Assembly (NCBI RefSeq): GCF_000307105.1
Contig: NC_018645.1
Location: forward strand, 4,598,001-4,662,000
Length of the DNA: 64,000 nucleotides
From: Desulfobacula toluolica Tol2
GTDB taxonomy: Bacteria > Desulfobacterota > Desulfobacteria > Desulfobacterales > Desulfobacteraceae
Direction: 5' to 3'
The notes below the pieces were generated by a model, which made no database searches, was not told the origin of the DNA, and worked only from the letters and a program-made list of their open reading frames with translations. Shown here in pieces: positions 19,342-27,603 of the stretch (positions are counted from its first letter, which is position 1; every line of letters begins with the position of its first letter). Made by a program: the position numbers and the translations under genes.

Positions 19342-20202
19342 TCAATCATTGACATATACTTTTCTTGCTCTCTTGAGTCTTTTACTGACATATCCGGCGA
19401 TTTTTTTTTCATACTCTGCAACGATTTTGCGGATCAGAGGAATGTTCGGTGAATCAAGTTGAGTATTACCAATAGAGCGTACCGGGGTGACATCCACTGT
19501 CGTGCCGGTAATAAAGGCTCCCTGGATATCGGCAAGATTCCTGGTATGGACTGTTTTTTCCAACACTTCCAATCCAAGCCGGCTGCAGATTTGCATCACA
19601 TGAGTTCGTGTCACACCCTTTAGTACGCTTCCGGCAGGTGAGGTGTAGAGTTTGTTGTCTTTTCCCATAAAAAAAACATTGGAGCGTGAGCCTTCAGTGA
19701 TGTGCCCGGATTCATTAACGAGCAGGGCTTCATAAGCGTTTGACGACTCTCTAACCGCCTTAACCTGCTCTCTAAAAGAGCCTTTTATGGTCTTAATGTT
19801 TGGACAAATCCGTTCTCCTGAGAATAAAATGGTATGAACACCTTCCAAACGGGCCTTGCTGTCCAAAAATTCAGCAGGGATAAAATAAGCCAGAAATATT
19901 TCTTTTTCGTTCATCAAGGCTGATACCAGCTTAACGTTGCCATGGTCGCATTTGTTTTTTTCGACCAGGTCTGCAATATTATGCAGAATCTCTGCTTCTT
20001 TTTTTGGAATCCGGGTTCCGACAAGGGAGGCTGACATCACAAATCTTTCCAAATGCGCCTCGAAAAAAAGAGGTATACCCTGGCGAACCTGCATCACTTC
20101 ATAGATGGCCGTAGCTGGAACCTTGTCAAAAATCGCCATATCCGCAGTGGACTTTATGATTTGGTTTGCAACAAAAAAATTGTGAATCGCTTCTCTTTTC
20201 AT
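19342..20202 (-). CDS. Class IV PLP aminotransferase (IlvE/Dat-like)
   Basis: 286 residues, fold-type IV PLP enzyme, which acts on branched-chain or D-amino acids or lyses aminodeoxychorismate. Seen: ATAIYEVMQVRQGIPLFFEAHLERF at the N-terminus, the PLP lysine region IKTIKGSFREQVKAVRE, the EALLVNESGHITEGSRSN block, GVTRTHVMQI and FITGTTVDVTPV. The FITGTTVDVTPV motif resembles the IlvE/D-amino acid transaminase pattern; substrate cannot be fixed. ATG at 20202. Slightly unusual is the conserved Lys position, read here from context only. Stands with AEC transporter on the same strand, 77 bases downstream of it. Confidence 0.82.
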   Translation of the reverse strand: MKREAIHNFFVANQIIKSTADMAIFDKVPATAIYEVMQVRQGIPLFFEAHLERFVMSASLVGTRIPKKEAEILHNIADLVEKNKCDHGNVKLVSALMNEKEIFLAYFIPAEFLDSKARLEGVHTILFSGERICPNIKTIKGSFREQVKAVRESSNAYEALLVNESGHITEGSRSNVFFMGKDNKLYTSPAGSVLKGVTRTHVMQICSRLGLEVLEKTVHTRNLADIQGAFITGTTVDVTPVRSIGNTQLDSPNIPLIRKIVAEYEKKIAGYVSKRLKRARKVYVND

Positions 20203-20279
20203 AACCGTTTCTCGCTTTCAACCTATTGATTTTTTAATATTATTTGGCCTGACAGGGGATTGCCAAATTCATGCCAATG

Positions 20280-21230
20280 CTAACCCACCGTATATTGCCA
20301 GGCGGCAATCCACAATGGCATCATCAGTATGCAGATCAAATACTGTATAAACATCATGCTGCTTATGGATTGGGTGTCACCTCCATAATTTTTAACTATT
20401 AGAATCAGATTGGTTGCCGGGGGTGCTGCCGCCTGTATCATCATCAGGCTGCAAAACAAAGGCATTGAAATATAAAATTTTCCATAATAAAGAATTGCGA
20501 AAACAGTTGAAGGCACCAGAACAAATTTTACCGCCGTTACAATTAAAATATCTCTTAATGGCGGCATATCTTTAAATGAAATTGATCCAATGGTGGCTCC
20601 CAGAATAAAAACTGCCAATGGGACTGTGGCCTGGCCAAGCAAATCAATGGATGCAATTACAGATTTTGGTATAAAAGTTGAAAGATGTGTAAAAACGGCT
20701 GCAACGGAAATAAAAATAGCAACAAAAGGGGGAGTGATAAAATCCTTCCAATGAATTCTGCTCTCTTTTTTTCCTGAGATCATAACCTTTCCTATACTCC
20801 ACATGACGGGAGTTAAACCCAGCACAAGAAGAAAACAATACAAAGCAAACAGATCGAACTGATCGGCAAAAAGAATCTGACCAATGGGAAGAACTATATA
20901 AACGGCATTCTGCATGCTGGACAGTATCATTAAAGGTTTCTTCTCCGGTTTCAGTTGAAAAGCAAGTCCACTGAAAGCAAGCCCGATCATAACAATTAAA
21001 ATTCCAGACACAGGCAGAATCCACAAGTTTGTAAAGTTTTCAGGATGAAACCGGATTAATGTTTTAGCAATGATCAGGCAGGGAAGAAATATATTTACAG
21101 TAACAACTGATAAAGCTTGAATCTGTGATTTTGAGACAATATTCCTTCTGACCAGAATGCCTGCGGCAAATGAAATAAGAAACAATTGAAAAATTGCACT
21201 AAAAACGGTTATTCCTGTTTGTATAAACAT
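20280..21230 (-). CDS. AEC family transporter (auxin efflux carrier fold)
   Basis: About 316 residues with around ten hydrophobic segments, typical of the AEC/PIN-type family that exports organic acids or amino-acid-like anions across the inner membrane. Family features: the N-terminal IFQLFLISFAAGILVRRNIVS, the LPCLIIAKTL bundle, the central cytoplasmic break near residues 150-170 and the C-terminal MIQAAAPPATNLILIVKNYG half-repeat, the latter highly characteristic. I prefer the ATG at 21230 (MFIQTG), with GGCGG upstream, to 21260. Substrate unknown. Confidence 0.82.
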   Translation of the reverse strand: MFIQTGITVFSAIFQLFLISFAAGILVRRNIVSKSQIQALSVVTVNIFLPCLIIAKTLIRFHPENFTNLWILPVSGILIVMIGLAFSGLAFQLKPEKKPLMILSSMQNAVYIVLPIGQILFADQFDLFALYCFLLVLGLTPVMWSIGKVMISGKKESRIHWKDFITPPFVAIFISVAAVFTHLSTFIPKSVIASIDLLGQATVPLAVFILGATIGSISFKDMPPLRDILIVTAVKFVLVPSTVFAILYYGKFYISMPLFCSLMMIQAAAPPATNLILIVKNYGGDTQSISSMMFIQYLICILMMPLWIAAWQYTVG

Positions 21231-21647
21231 GTATCCGCCTGTTTGCATGTGTTTTATCACACAAAATTTATTTTGAAACTTTTGTCGGACAAATCCATAA
21301 CAGCACTCATAAATCGCAACTGCTGTATGAGGCTATATATTTTAAGTCTTTATGATTGTCATTCATAGTGCATATTTCCATCCAATTGCATATTTCTGAA
21401 TATTTCCATCCAGAATGATTATTATTTGTCCGCAGTCCGTTATTATATAATATTTAAGTTGGAAAATCTTTGTTTTTAAAGCAAGTATGTCTTTGTTTCT
21501 TTTATTTAAACATCAAAATCACAACCATAACAATCTTTTTGTATGGCTGATGGTCATCTCCAATGTAATACGAGCATCAATAACGGTCTCTTTGTTATAA
21601 AATTTTGAATCTTTGTTGTTTTTTAATTTTATTTTTAATTCTATTGT

Positions 21648-21676
21648 TTGACAATATGAGTTCAAATCGATATATT
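21648..21676 (+). promoter_or_regulatory. Sigma-70 promoter of arsR with overlapping operator
   Basis: TTGACA at 21648-21653, a 17-base spacer and TATATT at 21671-21676: a near-consensus promoter about 150 bases upstream of arsR. The spacer and -10 lie within an imperfect inverted repeat (AATAT at 21653-21657 and ATATT around 21672-21676), the usual place for an autoregulating ArsR/SmtB repressor. The operator assignment is inference. Confidence 0.6.
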
Positions 21677-21705
21677 CTATTCTAACGATTCAATAAAGAG
21701 GTTTT

Positions 21706-21807
21706 ATGCAAAGCATTATACGAATCAAATTCAAAAAACATAAAACCTTTATTGCAGGGTTTGAAAACACCTTAAAAGAATCAGGCCCTAACAGAATCAG
21801 CAATTGA
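21706..21807 (+). CDS. Possible 33-residue peptide in arsR leader
   Basis: ATG preceded by AAAGAGG opens a 33-codon frame (MQSIIRIKFKKHKTF...) ending in TGA 16 bases before arsR. It lies wholly within the predicted transcript. Basic and unrecognised; it could be a real small protein translationally coupled to arsR, or chance. Confidence 0.35.
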   Translation: MQSIIRIKFKKHKTFIAGFENTLKESGPNRISN

Positions 21808-21823
21808 CAGGCAGGAGATAATC

Positions 21824-22168
21824 ATGAAAACGTTCATTAGAGTTATGAAAGCATTATCAGATCCTAACCGGGTTAAAATGATGAAAATGCTTCAAACACG
21901 TCCCTTATGCGTATGTGAAATAAAAGAAGCACTCGGCATTGCCCAGTCCACCGCCAGCAAACATTTAAAAATTCTTGAAGATGCTGAACTGGTAAGAAGC
22001 TTTAAGGATGGTTTGTGGGTGAACTATTCTCTTTCCGACGGAAGTAAATCGCCCTATTCAGCCAGCATGATTGGAAACTTGAAACATTGGCTGGATAATG
22101 AATCGGAAATACAAAAGTTGAATCAAATCCTGCCGGGTATTGATCGTCATGAAATTGTTGGAAAATAA
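21824..22168 (+). CDS. arsR: ArsR/SmtB family repressor
   Basis: A 114-residue winged-helix repressor that leaves DNA when arsenite, antimonite or another soft metal binds. It carries the ArsR metal-sensing CVC pair in RPLCVCEIKEALGIAQSTASKHLKIL, directly at the start of the recognition helix-turn-helix, and the winged segment KDGLWVNYSLSD. ATG at 21824 follows AGGAG. First gene of a likely operon extending to about 28.4 kb; it probably represses its own promoter at 21648-21676. Selectivity for As(III) is suggested by the CVC pair but not proven. Confidence 0.9.
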   Translation: MKTFIRVMKALSDPNRVKMMKMLQTRPLCVCEIKEALGIAQSTASKHLKILEDAELVRSFKDGLWVNYSLSDGSKSPYSASMIGNLKHWLDNESEIQKLNQILPGIDRHEIVGK

Positions 22169-22207
22169 TTGAATATCAAAAACTATACATTTATATAGTA
22201 TCGTTAA

Positions 22208-23311
22208 ATGACCACATATAATAAAGATAGGATAGAAGAAATCATGAATTTAAAAGTTGCCAAAACCCCTTCGGCTGGGAAAAAAGAAAATATAATGATG
22301 GGTCTTAATTTGATGATGGGGGCAGCAGGTGTATACCTGTGGTGGCTTATTTACAAAGCTCTCCCCGGCTTGTCCAAATGGCTCTCATACAATCTGTTGA
22401 ACATTGAACAAGGCTCCCACCTGGGCGCTTCTGTTGAATTTTTTCTTTATGACACGCCAAAAGTCATGATGCTGTTATTTTTGGTCGTTTTCGGTGTCGG
22501 AATTATCAGAAGTTTTTTTACACCGGAAAAAACCAGGGCATTTCTTTCAGGGAAAAGTGAGTTTGCCGGCAATGTTTTTGCCGCGTTATTAGGGATTATC
22601 ACACCTTTTTGTTCATGTTCCGCTGTTCCGCTATTTATTGGTTTTGTTACGGCTGGAGTTCCCTTAGGCGTTACTTTTTCTTTTTTGATTGCCGCACCCA
22701 TGGTCAATGAAATCGCCCTGGGACTTCTTTATGGTCTTTTAGGCTGGAAAGTGGCGGCCATCTATATGGGGACGGGTCTTTTTATCGCCATCATTGCCGG
22801 TTGGGTGATCGGCCGTTTAAAACTTGAACATCATATTGAGGATTGGGTCACTCAGGCCAATATGGCCGACATTAATATTGAAGATGAAAAAATGACCTGG
22901 AACGACCGGTTTGTATATGGATGGGATGCCGTAAAAGAGATCATCGGAAGGGTCTGGATTTATGTGATTATTGGTATTGGCGTAGGAGCCGGAATTCACG
23001 GGTTTGTCCCTGAAGGGGTGATGGCCTCAATTATGGGCAAAAGCTCCTGGTGGTCTGTTCCCCTGTCTGTTCTTATCGGTGTTCCGATGTACTCAAATGC
23101 TGCCGGCGTCATCCCGGTTGTTGAGGCACTTTTAGGCAAAGGAGCCGCCCTGGGTTCTGTACTGGCGTTCATGATGAGTGTCATTGCACTGTCCTTACCT
23201 GAAATGGTGATTTTGCGGAAAGTATTAAAGCCTAAACTTATTGCCGTATTCATCAGTGTTGTTGCTTGCGGCATCCTTTTTGTAGGGTATTTATTTAATT
23301 TGATTTTATAA
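22208..23311 (+). CDS. UPF0718/ArsP-like permease (CSC motif)
   Basis: A 367-residue inner-membrane permease of the DUF318/UPF0718 family, whose characterised member ArsP exports trivalent organoarsenicals. Two homologous halves of about four transmembrane helices each; first half with the signature GIITPFCSCSAVPLFIGFV, second half with VPLSVLIGVPMYSNAAGVIPVVEAL, and a cytosolic loop near residues 210-245. The Cys-Ser-Cys in a membrane-embedded turn is the family hallmark. An alternative ATG at 22244 (MNLKVAK) has a slightly better upstream GGA; start is uncertain by 12 residues. Next to arsR, so likely arsenical or other thiophilic metalloid export. Confidence 0.85.
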   Translation: MTTYNKDRIEEIMNLKVAKTPSAGKKENIMMGLNLMMGAAGVYLWWLIYKALPGLSKWLSYNLLNIEQGSHLGASVEFFLYDTPKVMMLLFLVVFGVGIIRSFFTPEKTRAFLSGKSEFAGNVFAALLGIITPFCSCSAVPLFIGFVTAGVPLGVTFSFLIAAPMVNEIALGLLYGLLGWKVAAIYMGTGLFIAIIAGWVIGRLKLEHHIEDWVTQANMADINIEDEKMTWNDRFVYGWDAVKEIIGRVWIYVIIGIGVGAGIHGFVPEGVMASIMGKSSWWSVPLSVLIGVPMYSNAAGVIPVVEALLGKGAALGSVLAFMMSVIALSLPEMVILRKVLKPKLIAVFISVVACGILFVGYLFNLIL

Positions 23312-23327
23312 AAAATACAACTGAACA

Positions 23328-23420
23328 ACTGCCACTGGCAGATCTGGTCTTTCGCTCAGATTTGCCCACAACAAAACATGAAAGTTGCTGTTTGGATTTT
23401 TTGAAGACTTTCATATAAAA
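23328..23420 (+). repeat. Double-hairpin intergenic element (copy A)
   Basis: First stem GGCAGATCTG / CAGATTTGCC (10 bp, one G-U), then the conserved linker CCACAACAAAACATGAAAG, then second stem ATGAAAGT / ACTTTCAT and the terminal ATAAAA. It ends 36 bases before the small thioredoxin gene. See the finding on this family. Confidence 0.75.
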
Positions 23421-23455
23421 ATTGAAACAATCATAAATTTAAAAGGAGTTTTATC

Positions 23456-23689
23456 ATGGAAATAAAAGTATTAGGTCCTGGCTGTGCCAAATGCAACAAA
23501 ACTGAAAAACTGGTTCAAGAAGTGATCAAAGAAACCGGAGCAGATGCAAGTGTAGAAAAAGTCACCGATATGATGCAGATTGCTTCTTACGGTGTGTTTG
23601 GCACACCGTCGATCATTGTGGACGGAGAGGTCAAATGCAGTGGCAAAGTGCCCAAAAAAAAGGATATCAAAACCTGGATCGGAAAATAG
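23456..23689 (+). CDS. Small thioredoxin-fold protein (TM0996/MTH895 family)
   Basis: A 77-residue redox-active disulfide protein with the active site GPGCAKCNKTEKLVQ (CxxC at residues 10-13) and the cis-Pro segment FGTPSIIVDGEVKCSG. A further cysteine (residue 63) lies after the cis-Pro strand. This family regularly accompanies ArsP-like permeases and is thought to supply electrons or thiol transfer to them. ATG at 23456 with AAAGGAG upstream. It is preceded by a copy of the double-hairpin element, so it may be separately regulated within the operon. Confidence 0.88.
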   Translation: MEIKVLGPGCAKCNKTEKLVQEVIKETGADASVEKVTDMMQIASYGVFGTPSIIVDGEVKCSGKVPKKKDIKTWIGK

Positions 23690-23789
23690 ATCAAAAAAAA
23701 TATGAAAAACATACGCAATTGCTTAACATCGTGTGTGTTTAATATGTTTTTTAAAAGAAAACAAAATTCTTTGGTAAAGGAGATAAATC

Positions 23790-24248
23790 ATGTCCCAGGA
23801 AAACTGTGCTTGTTCAAAAGACATCATGATTTTTGCTTGCTCCGGAGCGTCCAATCTTGGGCAACTTGCGAACCAAGCCGCTGTTGAATTGACTCAGGAA
23901 GGCTTTGGAAAAATGTTTTGCCTTGCTCAAATCGGGGCAAATATTGGCAAATATGTCCAGTCCGCTAAGGTTATGGATGAAATAGTTGTCATTGACGGGT
24001 GTGAAAAAGCATGTGGAAAAACTGTTCTTGAAAATGCCTTGATGCACATGAAAAAACATATAGTGATCTCCCGGTTGGGAATTAAAGAAAAAAACAATTT
24101 TTTTAACAATCCTGATGACCTGGCGGCATTAAAACACAAGGTAAAACTTGCTTTTCCATATCCTATTAAAGTTACTTTTCCATCGTCAACACCGCTTTCA
24201 CCAGGAGACAGGGCAAAATCAAGGCAGTTAGGCGGCAAGTGCTGCTGA
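23790..24248 (+). CDS. DGC-domain putative zinc/thiol protein
   Basis: A 152-residue protein of the DGC family, named for a conserved Asp-Gly-Cys. Seen: IFACSGASNLGQLANQAAVEL at the N-terminus, IDGCEKACGKTVLE in the centre (DGC followed by CxxxC-type cysteines) and a C-terminal GGKCC. The cysteines look metal- or persulfide-binding; function is unknown, but it repeatedly sits between arsR-type permeases and thioredoxins in anaerobes. ATG at 23790 with AAAGGAG. The stop is TGA straight after Cys-Cys; selenocysteine was considered and rejected. Confidence 0.75.
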   Translation: MSQENCACSKDIMIFACSGASNLGQLANQAAVELTQEGFGKMFCLAQIGANIGKYVQSAKVMDEIVVIDGCEKACGKTVLENALMHMKKHIVISRLGIKEKNNFFNNPDDLAALKHKVKLAFPYPIKVTFPSSTPLSPGDRAKSRQLGGKCC

Positions 24249-24319
24249 CAATTATTACCGATCCTGGAATCGAAAAAAAAATAAGAATTCAAATATATAC
24301 CGCCAGTACCTTGAAACGA

Positions 24320-24375
24320 TTAACGACCATGACATATTTAGCTGCCACAACAAAAAACAAAAGAATCTGTAAGAT
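24320..24375 (+). repeat. Partial double-hairpin element (copy H)
   Basis: TTAACGACCATGACATATTTAG and CTGCCACAACAAA match the left half of copies B and C closely; the second stem is not preserved. It ends about 34 bases before the periplasmic thioredoxin gene. Confidence 0.45.
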
Positions 24376-24408
24376 AATTACAGCGATTTTACCAAAGGAA
24401 AATAAACA

Positions 24409-24825
24409 ATGATACATATCCCTAAACAATTGAGTCTGCTGTGTATTATTCTGATACTATGCTTTACCTTCCATACAGGTGTGTTTGCAGAAGATTTTTC
24501 AAATGTGCCAGCCAAAGGAAAAGTGACAATGATTGATCTGGGTGCAACAACATGTCTTCCATGTAAAATGATGGCTCCAATTCTTGTCAAACTTGAAAAG
24601 GCTTACAGGGGCAAGGCGGATATCATTTTCATTGATGTAAAGTATAATCGTCAGCAGGCATCAAGATTTAAAATCCGGGCAATTCCAACCCAGATTTTCT
24701 TTAATGAGCAAGGAGAAGAAGTTTACCGTCATGTGGGATTTTTAAATGAAAAATCCATAATCGAACAAATGGCACAAATGGCACAAATGGGTATAGAAAA
24801 ACCAGACCCGGCAAGCAAAGGATAA
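24409..24825 (+). CDS. Periplasmic thioredoxin
   Basis: 138 residues: signal peptide (1-27, ...FHTGVFA/ED), then a thioredoxin domain with DLGATTCLPCKMMAPIL (CxxC with Leu-Pro between the cysteines), IDVKYN and the cis-Pro IRAIPTQIFF. Exported thioredoxins of this kind are kept reduced by a CcdA-type membrane protein, which is encoded 4 bases downstream. A short in-frame duplication gives MAQMAQMG near the C-terminus. Likely reduces disulfides or metal-thiol adducts in the periplasm, perhaps in binding proteins of the nearby transport systems (inference). Confidence 0.9.
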   Translation: MIHIPKQLSLLCIILILCFTFHTGVFAEDFSNVPAKGKVTMIDLGATTCLPCKMMAPILVKLEKAYRGKADIIFIDVKYNRQQASRFKIRAIPTQIFFNEQGEEVYRHVGFLNEKSIIEQMAQMAQMGIEKPDPASKG

Positions 24826-24829
24826 TTTA

Positions 24830-25531
24830 ATGTTGGATACGTTATTTTTAACGGTTAACCAATGGATGACCGGCGGGACTGCCTTTGCCGCATTTGGATG
24901 CTTTTTATGGGGCTTGATCAGCGTGCTGTTCAGTCCATGCCACCTTGCTTCAATTCCCCTGATAGTCGGATATGTCGGTGGCCAGGAAAAAATGATCAAT
25001 CCCAGGCAGGCAGGATTGTATTCAGTCTTGTTCACATCGGGTCTTTTTCTTACAATCGCCTTGATCGGTTTTATTTGTGCCTTGCTTGGAAGAATGCTGG
25101 GGGATGTGGGAAACTATTGGCAGATTCTGATCGGTATTATTCTGATTTGGGTTGCACTGGGAATATTAGGCGTTGAAAAATGTTCAATGTCCGGAAGTCT
25201 GCTATACAAACTGAATCTGAAAGGTAGGTTTGGTGCCTTTGCACTGGGCCTTGCTTATGGCGTTCTGTCAGGATCTTGCACCTTTGGTTTCATTGCTCCT
25301 ATTTTGGCTATAATCACTGTACAGGAAAAAATAGCTACTGGTGTTCTCTATATTCTCCTCTTTGCTTTGGGACACTGCCTTCCCATTGTAATTGCAGGAA
25401 GCTCGACAGCCGCCGTAAAGAAGCTGCTTGAAAACAGTGCATGGAACGGGATAGGAATATGGTTTAGAAAAATTTCCGGATCAACCATAGCGGTTTTAGG
25501 AGTTTATTTTATTATCACTCCCTTTTTTTAA
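24830..25531 (+). CDS. ccdA: CcdA-type thiol-disulfide electron carrier
   Basis: A 233-residue inner-membrane protein of the CcdA/DsbD-beta family that moves electrons from cytoplasmic thioredoxin to periplasmic partners. About six transmembrane segments. The two redox cysteines are in the symmetric motifs LFSPCHLASIPLIVGYVGGQ and GVLSGSCTFGFIAPILAI, matching helices 1 and 4 of CcdA. Start 4 bases after the thioredoxin stop, so translationally coupled. With the thioredoxin it forms a complete inside-to-outside reduction route. Confidence 0.9.
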   Translation: MLDTLFLTVNQWMTGGTAFAAFGCFLWGLISVLFSPCHLASIPLIVGYVGGQEKMINPRQAGLYSVLFTSGLFLTIALIGFICALLGRMLGDVGNYWQILIGIILIWVALGILGVEKCSMSGSLLYKLNLKGRFGAFALGLAYGVLSGSCTFGFIAPILAIITVQEKIATGVLYILLFALGHCLPIVIAGSSTAAVKKLLENSAWNGIGIWFRKISGSTIAVLGVYFIITPFF

Positions 25532-25615
25532 ATAACGGCCATGGCAGATTAAACTGCCACAGCAAAGCATGAAAGATATTTAATTCCATCAGGTTAGAAA
25601 TTCTTTCATATAAAT
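25531..25615 (+). repeat. Double-hairpin intergenic element (copy B)
   Basis: TGGCAG / CTGCCA first stem, linker CACAGCAAAGCATGAAAG, second stem ATGAAAGA / TCTTTCAT and terminal ATAAA. It starts on the ccdA stop codon and ends 36 bases before the next gene. The closing pair of stem 2 is A-T here and T-A in copies A, D, E and F (covariation). Confidence 0.75.
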
Positions 25616-25651
25616 TGTTCAACATTCAAAAAACAGGAGGAATACGGCATC

Positions 25652-26176
25652 ATGCTTTTAAAGAAATATACTTTGGAAATATTCAAATCAAAGTGTCAGG
25701 CCGATGCAAAAGGTGTGCATTGCTTTGCACACCTGGAACAGGATGTAAGTGATACTATCCCGTATCTGAACACAGTTCTCGGCGGATTTGAATACCTGTC
25801 CGATCCACCGGCGGTTACATTCAAAGCTCAAGGCAAGCTGATTACGGTCCACGGACGAAAGATTGCAGTTAATGCACTAAAAGATGAAAAAGAAGCAAGA
25901 AAAATTGTTGAGTGGCTGAAAAATGAAATCAACACTGTCTGGGAGACAAAAGATGATATTGAACCATGCTACACAGGAATGCCAAGGCCGGGTATCATTG
26001 AAATCCTGAAGCTGTTGCCAAAAACCAACTGTAGAGAATGCAATGAAGCCACATGCATGGTTTTTGCCACAAAAATCGCCGAAGGTGCCAAAGGGCCTGA
26101 GGACTGTCCCCGGTTGGGAGAAGATGAAAATAAAAAATTAACTGAATATATGAGCCAATTCAATTTAGATCTGTAA
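25652..26176 (+). CDS. [4Fe-4S] protein with PF04060-type domain
   Basis: 174 residues. The C-terminal third holds the four-cysteine motif of the Fe-S domain found in CdhE/AcsC and electron-transport proteins: KTNCRECNEATCMVFATKIAEGAKGPEDCP in two parts (CRECNEATC and GPEDCP). The N-terminal part (1-115) is an unrecognised domain rich in charged residues. It could donate electrons to the reductase encoded next. ATG at 25652 with AGGAGGA. A copy of the repeat element precedes it. Confidence 0.8.
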   Translation: MLLKKYTLEIFKSKCQADAKGVHCFAHLEQDVSDTIPYLNTVLGGFEYLSDPPAVTFKAQGKLITVHGRKIAVNALKDEKEARKIVEWLKNEINTVWETKDDIEPCYTGMPRPGIIEILKLLPKTNCRECNEATCMVFATKIAEGAKGPEDCPRLGEDENKKLTEYMSQFNLDL

Positions 26177-26274
26177 ACAAACGTTGATTATAGATATTTT
26201 CAATACATTTTGATTTTCGCAGTCTTATTAACGATTTGATTTACTGTTTAAACCTTATTAAAGGAGTGTAAAAA

Positions 26275-26280
26275 ATGTAA
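26275..26280 (+). promoter_or_regulatory. Start-stop (ATG-TAA) behind strong SD
   Basis: AAGGAG at 26261-26266 is followed at 8 bases by ATGTAA, 25 bases ahead of the HgdB-like gene, whose own site is the weaker AAGGAAAA. A minimal ORF of this type could stall ribosomes and modulate the gene downstream; equally it may be the degenerate former start. Confidence 0.35.
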
Positions 26281-26304
26281 TCTATCGAAAAAAGGAAAAC
26301 TGTT

Positions 26305-27585
26305 ATGAGCAACGAATATATTTCCATGTGGAAGGATTTGGGATTGAATCTTGAATCTCATGATGCTTTGTTGAGCGTTTTGGGAAATGCCTATACAGAC
26401 ATTTATCTGGCCCAGAAAGACCGCCCCGAAGGAATGGGATACTTTGATTTTGTGATGAGTGAGGTGCATGGCCTCAGGATCAAGGAACTGCTGGATGAAA
26501 AAAAACAGGGCCGTAAAATCATTGGCTCCTATTGTGTATTTGTTCCCGAAGAAATCGTTCTGGCAGCCAATGCAACCCTTGTGGGGCTGTGTTCAGGTGC
26601 GGATTTTGCCATGGAAGAAGTTGAAAAATATTTGCCGAGAAACACCTGCGCCCTGATCAAATCCGCATTCGGGTTCAAGCTGGGACAGGTATGCCCCTAC
26701 CTTGAGGGGGCGGACATGGTTGTGGGCGAAAACACCTGTGACGGAAAGAAAAAAGCCTATGAAACCTTGGGAAGCCTTATTGACAACCTGTATGTGATGG
26801 ATCTGCCCCAGATGAAATCAGTCAATGGACGCGAACTTCTGAGATCTGAATATGATCGATTTAAGACAGCCGTTGAAAAGCTTACAGGGGTCGCCATTAC
26901 CTTTGACTCTTTAAAAACCGCCATTCAAACCGTTAACGCAAAACGATCTGCTCTTCACCGTCTGTATACCTTGAGAAACAATGATCCTGCACCCATTTCA
27001 GGACTGGACGCCCTTCTGGCAAACCAGGTTTCCTTTTATGATAATCCGGTCAGATTCACGCAGTCTCTTCATAAAATCTGCGATGAACTGGAAACAAGGA
27101 TAGAAGAAAAAAAGGGTGTCATGCAGGAAAAGACGCCCCGTATACTATTGTCAGGCTGCCCCATGGCCGTTCCCAATTGGAAACTGCCATGGATTGTTGA
27201 AACATCGGGCGCAGTGATTGTGGGAGAAGAATCATGCGTGGGAGAGCGGGGAACAAGAAACCTGACAGATGATTCCGGTGACACAATTGACGCCCTCATG
27301 GATGCCGTTACCGACAGGTATTTCCAGGTGGACTGCGCGATCTTTACACCCAATTCGGACCGGCTGGAAAATATTATGCAAATGGCCCAGGCCTATAATG
27401 CCGATGGGGTTATCCATTACGGACTCCAATTTTGTCAGCCATATCTGATGGAATCCATACCCGTGGAAAAAATGCTGGAAGACAAAGATATTCCATGCCT
27501 GCGCATTGAAACCGATTATGGAATGGAAGATGCCGGACAACTCAAAACACGGGTGGAAGCATTTATTGAGCTGCTTAAAGGATAA
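26305..27585 (+). CDS. Double-cubane/HgdB-type reductase (1)
   Basis: A 426-residue single-subunit member of the 2-hydroxyacyl-CoA dehydratase D/BcrC family. Members acting alone with an HgdC activator are the double-cubane cluster proteins, which bind an [8Fe-9S] cluster and reduce small molecules with ATP-derived low-potential electrons. Visible cysteines that fit cluster ligation: GSYCVFVPEE, GLCSGAD, PRNTCALIKS, GQVCPYLE, GENTCDGKKK, LSGCPMA, GEESCVGERG, DCAIFTPNS and LQFCQPY. There is no partner C subunit, so a dehydratase of an acyl-CoA is less likely. Activator gene follows 18 bases downstream. Substrate unknown; the ArsR operon context hints at a metalloid or thiol-linked compound. 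Confidence 0.85.
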   Translation: MSNEYISMWKDLGLNLESHDALLSVLGNAYTDIYLAQKDRPEGMGYFDFVMSEVHGLRIKELLDEKKQGRKIIGSYCVFVPEEIVLAANATLVGLCSGADFAMEEVEKYLPRNTCALIKSAFGFKLGQVCPYLEGADMVVGENTCDGKKKAYETLGSLIDNLYVMDLPQMKSVNGRELLRSEYDRFKTAVEKLTGVAITFDSLKTAIQTVNAKRSALHRLYTLRNNDPAPISGLDALLANQVSFYDNPVRFTQSLHKICDELETRIEEKKGVMQEKTPRILLSGCPMAVPNWKLPWIVETSGAVIVGEESCVGERGTRNLTDDSGDTIDALMDAVTDRYFQVDCAIFTPNSDRLENIMQMAQAYNADGVIHYGLQFCQPYLMESIPVEKMLEDKDIPCLRIETDYGMEDAGQLKTRVEAFIELLKG

Positions 27586-27603
27586 ACAAAAGGAAATGGA
27601 TGA

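Larger units (their letters stand above)
21231..21823. other. Divergent intergenic region with arsR promoter
   Basis: About 590 very A/T-rich bases between the AEC transporter and arsR. It contains two copies of ATATTTCCATCCA (21372-21384 and 21400-21412), the arsR promoter (21648-21676) and a 33-codon frame in the leader. Nothing else recognised. Confidence 0.5.

Noticed and set aside
19128-19421. Minus-strand frame of 97 codons between darP and the aminotransferase
   Set aside because: Overlaps both neighbours, runs through the terminator at 19183-19204 and has no family resemblance.
24243-24290. UGA after Cys-Cys at the end of the DGC-domain protein as selenocysteine
   Set aside because: Reading on gives only eleven residues of low-complexity sequence before TAA, and the only hairpin nearby has a four-base stem. 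An ordinary stop fits better.
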